A DNA stretch of 64,000 nt from Paractinoplanes bogorensis (GTDB lineage Bacteria > Actinomycetota > Actinomycetes > Mycobacteriales > Micromonosporaceae). The stretch is taken from contig NZ_JAHKKG010000014.1 in the NCBI RefSeq assembly GCF_018829635.1, positions 225,636-289,635 of the forward strand, given 5' to 3'. The position numbers and the translations under genes are program-made. Numbering within the stretch: the stretch's first letter is position 1; every line of letters begins with the position of its first letter. Below are positions 10,551 through 19,986 of the stretch, piece by piece. The notes under the pieces are model-generated. The model was given only the letters and a program-made list of their open reading frames with translations, had not been told where the DNA came from and made no database searches.

Positions 10551-11836
10551 GAGACAGCCGCCGCGTGCTGCCCGACCGGCAGCGTGAAGACGACCGTCGT
10601 CCCCCCGCCCGGTGTCTCCGCCGCCACGATCCGCCCGCCGTGCCGGTCGACGATCCGCTGGCAGGTCGATAGGCCGATGCCGTGCCCCCGGCCCGAACCG
10701 GGGTCGACCTGCGTGAACATGTCGAAGACTTTTTCGCGCTGGGCCTTGGGGATGCCGACCCCGTTGTCGGCCACGCTCACCCGCCACTGCCCGCCGTCGT
10801 GCCGCGCGCTGACCTCGATGTGGCACGGCCGGTCGGGCCGGCGGTACTTGAGCGAGTTGCCGATCAGGTTCTGCAGCAGCTGCCGGATCAGGGTCGGATC
10901 GGCGTCGATCGTCGGCAGGTCCGGCTGCACCACCACGGTCGCCCCGTCCAGGCTGCCGCGCAGGTCGGTGAGGGCCTGCTCGACCAGATCGCCGAGCGCT
11001 GCGGGCTCGGGCCGGCACGGGGCATGACCGGCCCGCGCATACAGGAGCAGCGCCGTGATCAGGCGCTGCATCCGGCCGATGGCCCGCGTCGACGACCCGA
11101 TCCAGCGGGCCGACTCCGGATCGGCGCGGGCGACCCGCTCCTCGATCAGCTCCAGATAGCCGTTGACCACGGTCAGCGGGGCGGCCAGGTCGTGGCTGAC
11201 CACGCCGGCGAACTGCTCCAGCTCCCGGTTGGAGCGCCGCAGCTCGACGATGGTGGCCTTCTTCTCGGCGTGCGCCCGGCCCAGGTCGGCGTGCGCGACC
11301 TCGAGCTCCTCGTGCTGCTCGCGCACCTCGGACGCCAGCTCGGCGTTGGCCCGGGCCTGGCGGCGGCGCTCGAACAGGGCCACGATCACCTCGGCCAGGT
11401 CCTTGAGCCGCGCGATCTGCTCGTCGGTCAGCTCGTGCCGCTCGGTGTGGAAGACGCAGAGCGAGCCGAGCGCGTAGCCCTGCGGTGTGACCAGCGGGGC
11501 CGAGAAGTAGAACCGGACCCGGCCCAGCAGACCGGTGACCCAGGGGTTGAACGCGAACGCCAGGTCGAGGCCGGCGTCCGGCAGATAGGTGACCTCACCC
11601 GTCTCGAACCGGACGGCGCACATCGAATCGGACCGCGCGGTGTCGGAGCCCTCGAACCCGTGCGTGGTCAGCTGGCACTGCCGGCTCTCGTCGATCAGGT
11701 TGAGCGTCGCGTTGGGCACTCCCGCCACCAGGGCCGCCACCCGCACCACGGCTTCCAGCTCGTCGCCCGCAGGGGTGTCGAGCAGCTCGTACTCGTGCAG
11801 GGCGGCCAGGCGTCGCTGCTCGTGGGCGGCGGTCAC
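10547..11836 (-). CDS. GAF-domain sensor histidine kinase
   Basis: 429 aa from GTG 11836, soluble. GAF domain at about 10-155, a coiled coil at about 155-208, HisKA with SHDLAAPL (His about 215), then HATPase with NLIGNSLKY, DNGVGIP and GHGIGLS. This is the phytochrome-type kinase core without a chromophore domain; the GAF domain may sense a small molecule or redox state. It overlaps the CHASE3 kinase downstream by 4 bp and starts only 40 bp after the PBP gene, so the three may share a transcript. Confidence 0.8.
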   Translation of the reverse strand: MTAAHEQRRLAALHEYELLDTPAGDELEAVVRVAALVAGVPNATLNLIDESRQCQLTTHGFEGSDTARSDSMCAVRFETGEVTYLPDAGLDLAFAFNPWVTGLLGRVRFYFSAPLVTPQGYALGSLCVFHTERHELTDEQIARLKDLAEVIVALFERRRQARANAELASEVREQHEELEVAHADLGRAHAEKKATIVELRRSNRELEQFAGVVSHDLAAPLTVVNGYLELIEERVARADPESARWIGSSTRAIGRMQRLITALLLYARAGHAPCRPEPAALGDLVEQALTDLRGSLDGATVVVQPDLPTIDADPTLIRQLLQNLIGNSLKYRRPDRPCHIEVSARHDGGQWRVSVADNGVGIPKAQREKVFDMFTQVDPGSGRGHGIGLSTCQRIVDRHGGRIVAAETPGGGTTVVFTLPVGQHAAAVS

Positions 11837-11876
11837 TTCGTTCAGTTCGGCAGCAAACCCGAAGAAACTGAGTCAA

Positions 11877-13970
11877 TCACCCCCCGTACGCCTTCTGGCT
11901 GCTCGGCGGCGTGAACCCCGCGTATCCGCCGTCTCCGACCGCGGCGCGCAGAGTACGCCCCACGGCCGTGACCACGCGCGCCTCGACCGCACTGCCCACC
12001 AGGTCGGACGGGTTGGCCGGGTCGTTGGCGATGCCGGCCGCGGCCATCGTCGGAGTGAAGCCGACGAAAGTCTCCGTACGGTTGTCGTTGGTGCTGCCGG
12101 TCTTGCCGGCCACGTCGAGGCCCCCGAACATGGCGCCGACCTCGGTCGCGGTGCCGCCGTTGCACTGGCTGGTGCTGCTCTGCTGACCCACCGGGCACCG
12201 GGCGGCGTCGGTCGCGGCCCGCGCCACCTCGGGGTCGAGCACCTGCTTGCAGTTGTCCGCCACGGCCACCTTCACGCCGTCCGAGCCGGTGATCGACTCG
12301 ACCGGCAGCGGCGAGCAGTACTTGCCCTCGGCCGCCACCGTCGCGTAGGCCGAGGCCAGCTCGAGCGGGGTGGTGTCGACGACGCCGAGGGTGAACGAGC
12401 CCCACGAGTCGGCGCTGGTCGCGGCCATCTTCGCGTCGGCCTGGGCGCTGAAGCTGATGCCGAGCCGCTGGGCCATGGCGACCACCGCGGCCGGGCCGAC
12501 CTGCTCCTCGAGATGCACGAAGTAGGTGTTCACCGAGCGGCCGAACCCGTCCCACATCGTGCGGTAGCCGTCCATCCAGCTCGGGTTGGCGTTACCCGGG
12601 CAGTACATGCCGTTGCAGTTGCCCGGCCCGGAGTCGGGCCACTGGGTGGGCAGCTTGGCCGGGGAGTCGAACCCGGCGCTCAGCGGCATCCCGGCCTCGA
12701 GCGCGGCCAGCATGGTGAACATCTTGAAGGTCGAGCCGGACGGGTAGCCGGTGACCCCTCCCCCGCCACTGATCAGCGGGTTCACCGTGTATTCGCGGCC
12801 GCTGGTCCCGCTGCCGGTGCCGTAGTGCCGGTTGACCGCCAGGGCCAGCACCTTGCCCGTACCCGGCTGCACGACGGCGATCGGCAGGGTCTTCTTGTTG
12901 GTCAGCCCGTAGACCTTGCGCGACTGCTCGGCCGCCGTCTTCTGCACGCTCGGGTCGAGCGTGGTGACGATCGTGTAGCCGCCCCGGCGCAGGGCGTTCT
13001 CCCGCGCAGTCTGCGTCGCCCCGAACTGGGTCTGCGTGTCCCACCAGCGCTCGAAGTAGTCGCAGAAGAAGCCCCACCCGGAACTGCTGCCGGTCGCGTC
13101 GACGCATCCGTCGGGCTGCGTCCGGCCCGAGTACCTGAGCTTCTCCTTGGCCGCCGAGTCGTGCTGGGCCTGGGTGATCAGGCCGGCCTTGAGCATCGCG
13201 TTCAGCACGTACGTCTGGCGGATCTTGGCCTGGGCCTTGTCGCCGCCGATCGGGTTGTCGGCGTCGGGCGACTGCACGATCCCGGCGATCAGCGCCGACT
13301 GGGCCAGGTCGAGCTTGGCCGGGCTGACCCCGAAGATGCGGCGGGCGGCGGCCTCGATCCCGTACGCCCCGTCGCCGAAGTACACGATGTTCAGGTAGTT
13401 CTGCAGGATCTGCTGCTTGGACAGGCGCGACTCGAGCTCGACGGCGTACTGGATCTCGCGCAGCTTGCGGGCCGGGGTGCTCGCGGTCGCGGCGGCGCGC
13501 TCGGCCGGCGTGAGCGTCGGGTCCTCCTTGAGCACGTTGCGGACGAGCTGCATGGTGAGCGTCGACGCGCCCTGCTGGGCCGAGCCGCTGCCGGCGTCGC
13601 GCACCAGCGCCCGGGCCAGCCCCTTGAGGTCGACCCCGCCGTGCTCGTAGAAGCGGGTGTCCTCGGCCGCGACGATCGCCTTCTGCATCACCGGCGCGAT
13701 CTGGGCCAGCGCGACGTCCTGCCGGTCCTGCTCGTAGAACGTGGTGATCAGCGTCTTGCCGTCGTTGGCATAGATGCGGGTCAGCTGGGCCGCGGGCGGC
13801 TGCAGCAGCTGGGCGGGCAGGGTGGCGCGCTGCTGGGCGTCCCACTGCGTGCCCGCCGTCAGCACGGCGCCGACCGGGATGGCGGCCACGCCGACCAGGG
13901 CCCCGACCAGGATCAGCATCCCGCCGAGGCGGGCCAGGGCACCCGGTTTCGAAGTGTTGCTGCGGCGCAT
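11877..13970 (-). CDS. Class A penicillin-binding protein (transglycosylase/transpeptidase)
   Basis: 697 aa from ATG 13970, with GGAGG about 5 bases upstream; a possible start 17 codons earlier lacks this. A short basic tail and one membrane anchor (GGMLILVGALVGVAAIPVGA) precede the GT51 glycosyltransferase domain (AAEDTRFYEHGGVD, GASTLTMQLVRN, IEAAARRIFG). The penicillin-binding transpeptidase domain follows with GSTFK, SVN and KTG. It polymerises and crosslinks peptidoglycan outside the membrane. The extra Cys-containing loop (FFCDYF, GNCNGMYCPG) suggests disulfides. Expression is divergent from the DUF6230 gene. Confidence 0.92.
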   Translation of the reverse strand: MRRSNTSKPGALARLGGMLILVGALVGVAAIPVGAVLTAGTQWDAQQRATLPAQLLQPPAAQLTRIYANDGKTLITTFYEQDRQDVALAQIAPVMQKAIVAAEDTRFYEHGGVDLKGLARALVRDAGSGSAQQGASTLTMQLVRNVLKEDPTLTPAERAAATASTPARKLREIQYAVELESRLSKQQILQNYLNIVYFGDGAYGIEAAARRIFGVSPAKLDLAQSALIAGIVQSPDADNPIGGDKAQAKIRQTYVLNAMLKAGLITQAQHDSAAKEKLRYSGRTQPDGCVDATGSSSGWGFFCDYFERWWDTQTQFGATQTARENALRRGGYTIVTTLDPSVQKTAAEQSRKVYGLTNKKTLPIAVVQPGTGKVLALAVNRHYGTGSGTSGREYTVNPLISGGGGVTGYPSGSTFKMFTMLAALEAGMPLSAGFDSPAKLPTQWPDSGPGNCNGMYCPGNANPSWMDGYRTMWDGFGRSVNTYFVHLEEQVGPAAVVAMAQRLGISFSAQADAKMAATSADSWGSFTLGVVDTTPLELASAYATVAAEGKYCSPLPVESITGSDGVKVAVADNCKQVLDPEVARAATDAARCPVGQQSSTSQCNGGTATEVGAMFGGLDVAGKTGSTNDNRTETFVGFTPTMAAAGIANDPANPSDLVGSAVEARVVTAVGRTLRAAVGDGGYAGFTPPSSQKAYGG

Positions 13971-14268
13971 CGGGATCCTCCGGGCGGGCCTGAAACGAGT
14001 CGTCGACCAAGTCGGTAACACCGTTTTCTGGGAGGACGCTGGGTTTCGTTACCGATCCGTGATCATTGGCCTTCCTTATACAGGTGGTGACCGTCACACA
14101 TCGACAGAGTCCTCTTTGACCGGATTTTGCTCACACCGCGTGAGCTTTACGGTTACTGGCCAGTAGCCACCGCCCTTGTCCTCACGGAGCGCCAGGAGCA
14201 ATATTTCCCGCACGTTAAGGACGGCATCGACAAATCTCACTGACCGTCACCATCCGCGAGGAGGATCC
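13971..14268. promoter_or_regulatory. Divergent promoter region between PBP and DUF6230 genes with two palindromes
   Basis: This 298-bp gap is AT-richer than its neighbours. It contains GCTCAC-N5-GTGAGC (14129-14145) and the perfect 12-bp palindrome TACTGGCCAGTA (14154-14165), both 104-140 bp before the DUF6230 start. A TTGACC hexamer at 14116-14121 could be a -35 element, but no convincing -10 was found at normal spacing. The palindromes are candidate TetR-type operators; no regulator gene is next to them. Confidence 0.4.
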
Positions 14269-14907
14269 GTGAAGGACGCGCAAGGCGATCCGGCGTACGG
14301 ACGCACCAACTGGCGCCGTTTCGCCGTGGCCCTGGGCGTGCCCGCCGTGGTCGCCGGAGGCCTGGTCATCGCCCTCGCGAACGGTGCGCTGGCGGCCAGC
14401 TTCTCGGTCTCGGGCACCCAGTTCAAGCTGACCGCCGACAAGCTCGTCGGCGAGGGCTTCACCCAGTACAGCAAGCAACTGCCGACCGAGAAGGTGCAGT
14501 CGTCGACCGGCCAGAAATACGTCGTGGCCGCCATGTCGGGCATCCAGAGCGCCGACATCTACAAGCTGTGCCAGTCGGTGGCGGCCGGGCCGGTCGTGCT
14601 GCGCATCGAGGCCGGCACCGACCCCGACAAGCCCGCCGAGGCCGAAGACCTGCTGATCGGCATGTCCGAGCTGAGCGGCGACGCGACCTTCCAGAACATC
14701 GACATCGGCCAGGACGCCTCCACGCTCACCGCCGACGGGCAGAAGGAGCACGGCGAGGTCGGCACGTTCGGCCAGCAGGCGACCGACGTGACCATCGTGG
14801 GCCTCAAGCAGAAGGCGTACACGACCTCGGCCTCCACCTTCAAGCTGACCGGGATGAAGCTCCAGCTCTTCCTCGGCGACAGCAGCAAAGAGTGCTACAA
14901 GGGCTGA
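14269..14907 (+). CDS. DUF6230 family secreted protein
   Basis: 212 aa from GTG 14269, with GAGGAGG just upstream. A single N-terminal membrane/signal segment (FAVALGVPAVVAGGLVIALANGALAA) is followed by a compact beta-rich exported domain with FKLTADKLVGEGF and two cysteines. DUF6230 proteins in actinobacteria are sometimes mislabelled cholesterol esterase and are usually found beside DUF6114 proteins, as here (27 bp spacing). The function is unknown; the pair may build an envelope-associated complex. Confidence 0.8.
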   Translation: MKDAQGDPAYGRTNWRRFAVALGVPAVVAGGLVIALANGALAASFSVSGTQFKLTADKLVGEGFTQYSKQLPTEKVQSSTGQKYVVAAMSGIQSADIYKLCQSVAAGPVVLRIEAGTDPDKPAEAEDLLIGMSELSGDATFQNIDIGQDASTLTADGQKEHGEVGTFGQQATDVTIVGLKQKAYTTSASTFKLTGMKLQLFLGDSSKECYKG

Positions 14908-14934
14908 TCCGGCATTTTTGGGAAGGCAATATTC

Positions 14935-16395
14935 GTGGCGGAAAGTTTCCGGCGCTGGCGGCGCCGGCGGCCGTTCTGGGGCGGGCTCTTCTTCTTGCTG
15001 GCGGCGGTCGAACTGCTCTACACGGCCAACATGAACCTGGGCAACCTCGAGGTACACCTCGGGCCGCAGGGTTTCCTGTCCTATCTGCTGCCGCTGTTGC
15101 TGCTGCTGTGCGGGCTGCTGGCCTGGTTCAGCCCGGCGCAGCGGCTGTTCTACGGCATCGTCGGGCTGCTGACCGCGCTCTACACGTTCGTCGGGCTCAA
15201 CCTCGGCGGCTTCTTCGCCGGCATGCTGCTCGGCATCATCGGCGGCGCCCTGGTCATCGCCTGGGGACCCGTTTCTTCTTCCCGTACGCCCCCAGAAGGC
15301 GTTCCCGCTCCTGATGGTGACGGCGGGTCGCAGGTGCGGCCCGCCACCCCGGAGGGCGACCCTGGGATCGTCCCCGGACTGGATCAGCGTCGTGACGGCG
15401 GGTACGGAAATCCGCGCGCACTCTCCGTCATCCTGCTCGTCCTGGCGGTAACCGGCAGCGTGCTGGTGGCCGGCGGCAGTCTTCCGGCTCGCGCTGCGGA
15501 GTGTCCCGAGGGGCTACCGTCCCGCACCTCGGCCACCTCCTCGGCGCCGGCCTCCGCGGGGGCAACCCCCTCGGGCGACGCGTCGTCGCGGCCAGTGCCC
15601 GGCAAGGCGCCGGCCGGCGGCTCCAAAGGCGCGAAGCCCGCCCCCACCTCCTCCGCGTCTGCCTCGGCCGGCGCGGAGGACGGGGGCGACGACGGGGGTA
15701 CCGGCAATCCGGTTCTCGACGGGATCGGCGACTTCTTCGACGGCATCGGCAATCTGCTCGGCATCGGGGGCGACAAGTCGTCCCCGTCTCCGAGCGCGTC
15801 GCCGACGCCGTCGAAGTCCTCATCGACCCCCGCTCCGACCTCGGCTCCCACGGCGACCTCATCCCCCGCCGCCGCCAAGCCGAGCCCGAGCGCGTCGGTC
15901 ACCACCAGCAAGGGCGAGGAGATCCCGTGCCTCGGGCCGCGGGTGCTCGGCATGAAGGCCGGTGCCGACGACATCCCGCAGGTCGCGGCCACGCCCGGCG
16001 TGATGGAGGTGGACTCGCTGACCATGTACGAGTCGACCTACGACGGCGTGGTCGACATGCCGACGGCCAAGGGCTCGTTCCCGGCGCTCAAGTTCAGCAT
16101 GGACAAGGCGGTGAACAAACCGTTCACGCTGACCATCGCCGAGCCCGGCAAGGCGCAGACGGTGATCCGCAGCAACGAGCTGGTGACCGACGGGAACGTG
16201 CGGTTCTACACGCCCGAGTTCAAGGGCAAGCTGTTCGGGCTGATCCCGGTGACCTTCACACCCAAGTCACCGCCGCCGCTGACCCTGCCGGTGCTCTGGT
16301 TCACCGACGTGACGATCCAGCTGGCCTACGTCCGCTGCGACACGCTGACCGCAGACCCGCTCGACATCCGCGAGCGCCTTACCACCGCCAAGTAA
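14935..16395 (+). CDS. DUF6114 family membrane protein with long secreted C-terminal domain
   Basis: 486 aa from GTG 14935. The first about 110 residues are the DUF6114 domain: a basic RRWRRRRPFWGG start and four hydrophobic helices. After a linker comes another hydrophobic segment (SVILLVLAVTGSVLVAGG) and a long Ser/Pro/Ala-rich low-complexity stretch (about 200-325). A folded C-terminal domain follows with two cysteines and PEFKGKLFGLIPVTFTP. The C-terminal part resembles the DUF6230 fold in size and position, suggesting that it docks with the upstream gene product outside the membrane. Function unknown. Confidence 0.75.
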   Translation: MAESFRRWRRRRPFWGGLFFLLAAVELLYTANMNLGNLEVHLGPQGFLSYLLPLLLLLCGLLAWFSPAQRLFYGIVGLLTALYTFVGLNLGGFFAGMLLGIIGGALVIAWGPVSSSRTPPEGVPAPDGDGGSQVRPATPEGDPGIVPGLDQRRDGGYGNPRALSVILLVLAVTGSVLVAGGSLPARAAECPEGLPSRTSATSSAPASAGATPSGDASSRPVPGKAPAGGSKGAKPAPTSSASASAGAEDGGDDGGTGNPVLDGIGDFFDGIGNLLGIGGDKSSPSPSASPTPSKSSSTPAPTSAPTATSSPAAAKPSPSASVTTSKGEEIPCLGPRVLGMKAGADDIPQVAATPGVMEVDSLTMYESTYDGVVDMPTAKGSFPALKFSMDKAVNKPFTLTIAEPGKAQTVIRSNELVTDGNVRFYTPEFKGKLFGLIPVTFTPKSPPPLTLPVLWFTDVTIQLAYVRCDTLTADPLDIRERLTTAK

Positions 16396-16435
16396 CCAGC
16401 ACCCGCCTCAGCTCCGGCGCGGCGCTCTCCACGCC

Positions 16436-16828
16436 TCAGCCCGCGGCGCGGCGCTCTTTCCAGGCCTCGACGACCGCGTCGATGTCGAACGGGCGCAGGA
16501 TCACCGGCGGGCCGTCCATCCGGCCGACCGTGGCCTGGTGGATCCGCTCGTTGAGGTCGGCGACGTAACCGCGTACCTCACGCTCGGTCTTGAGCCGGTC
16601 GACCTTGACCTCGAGATCCTCGGTCTCGCGGCGCAGCGCCAGGGTGGGCGGGATGACCCCGGCCGTGGCGCCCTCGCGCTCGAGCCAGTCCTTGACCCAC
16701 CAGTCGTCCTCGTACTCACCGCCGTGCCCGGGCAGCGGCTTGCCCTTCCCAGGCAGGTCGTCGAACTCGCCCCGCTCGGTCGCCTCACGGAGCTGCCGGT
16801 CGATGGAGGACTCGTACCAGTGCGCCAT
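16436..16828 (-). CDS. DUF1992 (DnaJC28-type) domain protein
   Basis: 130 aa from ATG 16828. It has the DUF1992 pattern: an N-terminal ID-Q-REA helix, then GEFDDLPGKGKPLP and a basic WLERE segment. This domain occurs in DnaJ homologue subfamily C member 28 but here stands alone without a J domain, as usual in bacteria. Biochemical role unknown. It is divergent from the DUF2277 gene, with 76 bp between the starts. Confidence 0.8.
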   Translation of the reverse strand: MAHWYESSIDRQLREATERGEFDDLPGKGKPLPGHGGEYEDDWWVKDWLEREGATAGVIPPTLALRRETEDLEVKVDRLKTEREVRGYVADLNERIHQATVGRMDGPPVILRPFDIDAVVEAWKERRAAG

Positions 16829-16904
16829 GCCGCCAATACTAAAAGCGTCGTACCCGGGGCGTAGGTTGGCAGGCGTCGCGTTCCCCGACACCCGGAGGCC
16901 AGCC

Positions 16905-17174
16905 GTGTGCCGCAACATCCACCAGCTGCACAATTTCGAACCGCCCGCCACGCGTGACGAGATCCAGGCGGCCGCGCTGCAATACGTGCGCAAGGTCGCC
17001 GGCAGCACGCGTCCGTCGGCCGCCAACCAGGAGGCGTTCGACCGGGCCGTCGCCGCGATCGCCGCCGCCACCGCCGAGCTGCTCGACGAGCTGGTCACCA
17101 GCGCCGCTCCGAAAAACCGCGAGGTCGAGGCGGCCAAGGCCCGCGCCCGAGCCGAGAAGCGCTACGCCAGCTGA
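16905..17174 (+). CDS. DUF2277 family protein
   Basis: 89 aa from GTG 16905. The start MCRNIHQLHNFEPPAT and the later ALQYVRKVAG are diagnostic of DUF2277, a small all-helical actinobacterial family of unknown function. The C-terminal half is Ala-rich and helical (EVEAAKARARAEKR). The conserved Cys2 might bind a metal, but nothing in the sequence proves it. Confidence 0.85.
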   Translation: MCRNIHQLHNFEPPATRDEIQAAALQYVRKVAGSTRPSAANQEAFDRAVAAIAAATAELLDELVTSAAPKNREVEAAKARARAEKRYAS

Positions 17175-17262
17175 CCCCGCCCCGCGCACACACTAAGGCC
17201 GCCCGGCGGGAGCTGGGACCGCTCGGCGGGAGCCGTGCGGGGCGGACCGCGCTGCACGGTGC

Positions 17263-17988
17263 TCAGAGCTGGGCCGACTGCGCCCAGCTGACCGTGAGTC
17301 CGGTGACCGCGCGTTCGGTACGGATCTCCATCATCGTGCCGAGGATCGTCGCGCGGTCGGCCACGAGGGCCCGGTCGTCGAGGCCGTAGGTGACCCGCTC
17401 GGAGAGGAAGGCGGCCGTGCCAGCGGGCTGTCGCAGCAATGTGGCCGCGGCCTGGTCGAGCGCCCCCGGCCGCACCGCCTCCCTGGCCCGGTGCACGGCC
17501 ACGCCCCGGTCGGCCAGCGCCTGATAGAGCGACGTCCCGCTCAGGTCGGCGTCGGCCAGCGCCGACCCGCGGATCCACGACACCTGGTGCACGGCGGGCC
17601 GGCCGGCGAGAAGGCGGAGGCGTTCCAGCCGTACGGCGGGAGGCCGCTCGCCCAGATGCGCCGCCGCCCACGCCGGTGGCGCCCCCACCGCCTGGCCGAG
17701 GATCTGCGTCGTGACCAGGTGGCCCTGGGCGCGCAGGTCCTCGGCGAAGCCGCGCAGCGAGTCGAGGCGGTAGGCGGCCCGCGGCTCGGCCACAAAGGTG
17801 CCCCGCCCGGGCTGCTGCGACAGCAGCCCGTCGGCCTCGAGCTGCTGCAACGCCTGTCGCAGGGTGGCCAGCGTGACGCCGTAGCTGGCGCTCAGCTCCT
17901 TCTGCGGGGGCAGCGCCGATCCGGGCGGCAGTTCCCCGCCCCGGATCTTGGCGCCCAGGTCAGCCGCGATGACCTGATACTTCGGCAT
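17263..17988 (-). CDS. GntR-family transcriptional regulator (HutC/UTRA type)
   Basis: 241 aa from ATG 17988. Residues about 1-70 are a GntR winged helix (YQVIAADLGAKIRGGELPPG, LATLRQALQQLEADGLL, QQPGRGTFV). The rest is a UTRA-like effector domain (LERLRLLAGRPAVHQVSWI). UTRA domains bind small ligands such as histidine, urocanate or sugars. The start overlaps the end of trpA by 29 bp, so the regulator is the third gene of the trpB-trpA operon. Two 12-bp palindromes upstream of trpB (19923-19934, 19966-19977) are the likely autoregulatory operators. Confidence 0.85.
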   Translation of the reverse strand: MPKYQVIAADLGAKIRGGELPPGSALPPQKELSASYGVTLATLRQALQQLEADGLLSQQPGRGTFVAEPRAAYRLDSLRGFAEDLRAQGHLVTTQILGQAVGAPPAWAAAHLGERPPAVRLERLRLLAGRPAVHQVSWIRGSALADADLSGTSLYQALADRGVAVHRAREAVRPGALDQAAATLLRQPAGTAAFLSERVTYGLDDRALVADRATILGTMMEIRTERAVTGLTVSWAQSAQL

Positions 17989-18753
17989 ACGGGGTGCGGC
18001 GCTCAGCGGAATCCTCCTGGGAAGCACTGTCGAGGGCGGCGCGCAACGCCGCGACCTCGGCTCCCAGGTCGGCGGCGGTGGCTCCGTCGAGAACCCTACG
18101 CATCAGAGCCGATCCGATGGCGACACCGTCCCCGGCGCGTCCCGCCGCGACCGCCTGCTCGGGGCCGGTCACCCCAAAGCCGACCAGCACCGGCAGCGTG
18201 GTGACGGCCTTGATCCGGGCGGCCAGCGCGGCGGCCGAGGCGGCCAGCGACGTCTGTTCGCCGGTCGTGCCCATCCGGCTGATCGCATAGACGTAGCCAC
18301 GGCTGCGGGCGACGATCTCGGCCAGCCGCTCGTCGGTGGTGACCGGGGCGACCAGCAGGGTCAGTTCGATCTCGGCCTGCTCGGCGGCCCGGGACACCTC
18401 GGCGACCTCGTCCAGGGGCAGGTCGGGGACGATCAGCCCGCGGAACCCGGCCTCGGCCAGGCGCCGGCAGAAGACGTCCGGGCCGGGGCGGAACACCAGG
18501 TTGGCGTAGGTGAACGCGATGAGCGGGGTGCGCACCTGCCCGCGTACGAGGGAAAGCTCTTGAAGTATCGATGCCACGGTGACGCCCCGGGCGAGCGCGC
18601 GGTCGGACGCCTGCTGGATCGTCGCGCCGTCGAGCATCGGGTCGGAGAAGGGCAGACCGACCTCGATCGCGTCGGCGCCGGCCTCCTGCACGGCGAGGAG
18701 ATAGTCGATCCAGTCCTCGGTCAGCCCGGCGGTCAGGTAGGGAACGAGAAGAG

Positions 18754-18757
<4 letters not shown>
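17960..18757 (-). CDS. trpA: Tryptophan synthase alpha subunit
   Basis: 265 aa from ATG 18757. TrpA cleaves indole-3-glycerol phosphate to indole and glyceraldehyde 3-phosphate and passes indole to TrpB. Signature features: MTLLVPYLTAG, DAIEVGLPFSDPMLDG with the catalytic Glu, ATIQQASDRAL, the second catalytic Asp in IVPDLPLDE, and a C-terminal GVAIGSALMRR phosphate loop. It overlaps trpB by 4 bp (translational coupling) and the GntR gene by 29 bp. No other trp gene (trpC, D, E, F) is nearby, so this is a dispersed trpBA pair. Confidence 0.92.
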
Positions 18758-19911
<1,154 letters not shown>

Positions 19912-19922
19912 CACGCCTCCAA

Positions 19923-19977
19923 AGTTCTAGAACTCTCAACCGCAGTCTTGCATATCGCGGTCAAGAGTTCTAGAACT
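19923..19977 (-). promoter_or_regulatory. Two identical 12-bp palindromes, putative GntR operators of trpBA
   Basis: AGTTCTAGAACT occurs at 19923-19934 and 19966-19977, 43 bp centre to centre (about four helical turns), with near-mirror flanks (CCAA and TTGG). They sit immediately upstream of trpB, whose operon encodes a HutC-type GntR protein. HutC-group sites have GT...TA...AC symmetry, as here. On the minus strand a TTGACC hexamer (19959-19964) lies between them; a matching -10 was not identified. Confidence 0.7.
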
Positions 19978-19986
19978 ATTGGAGAC

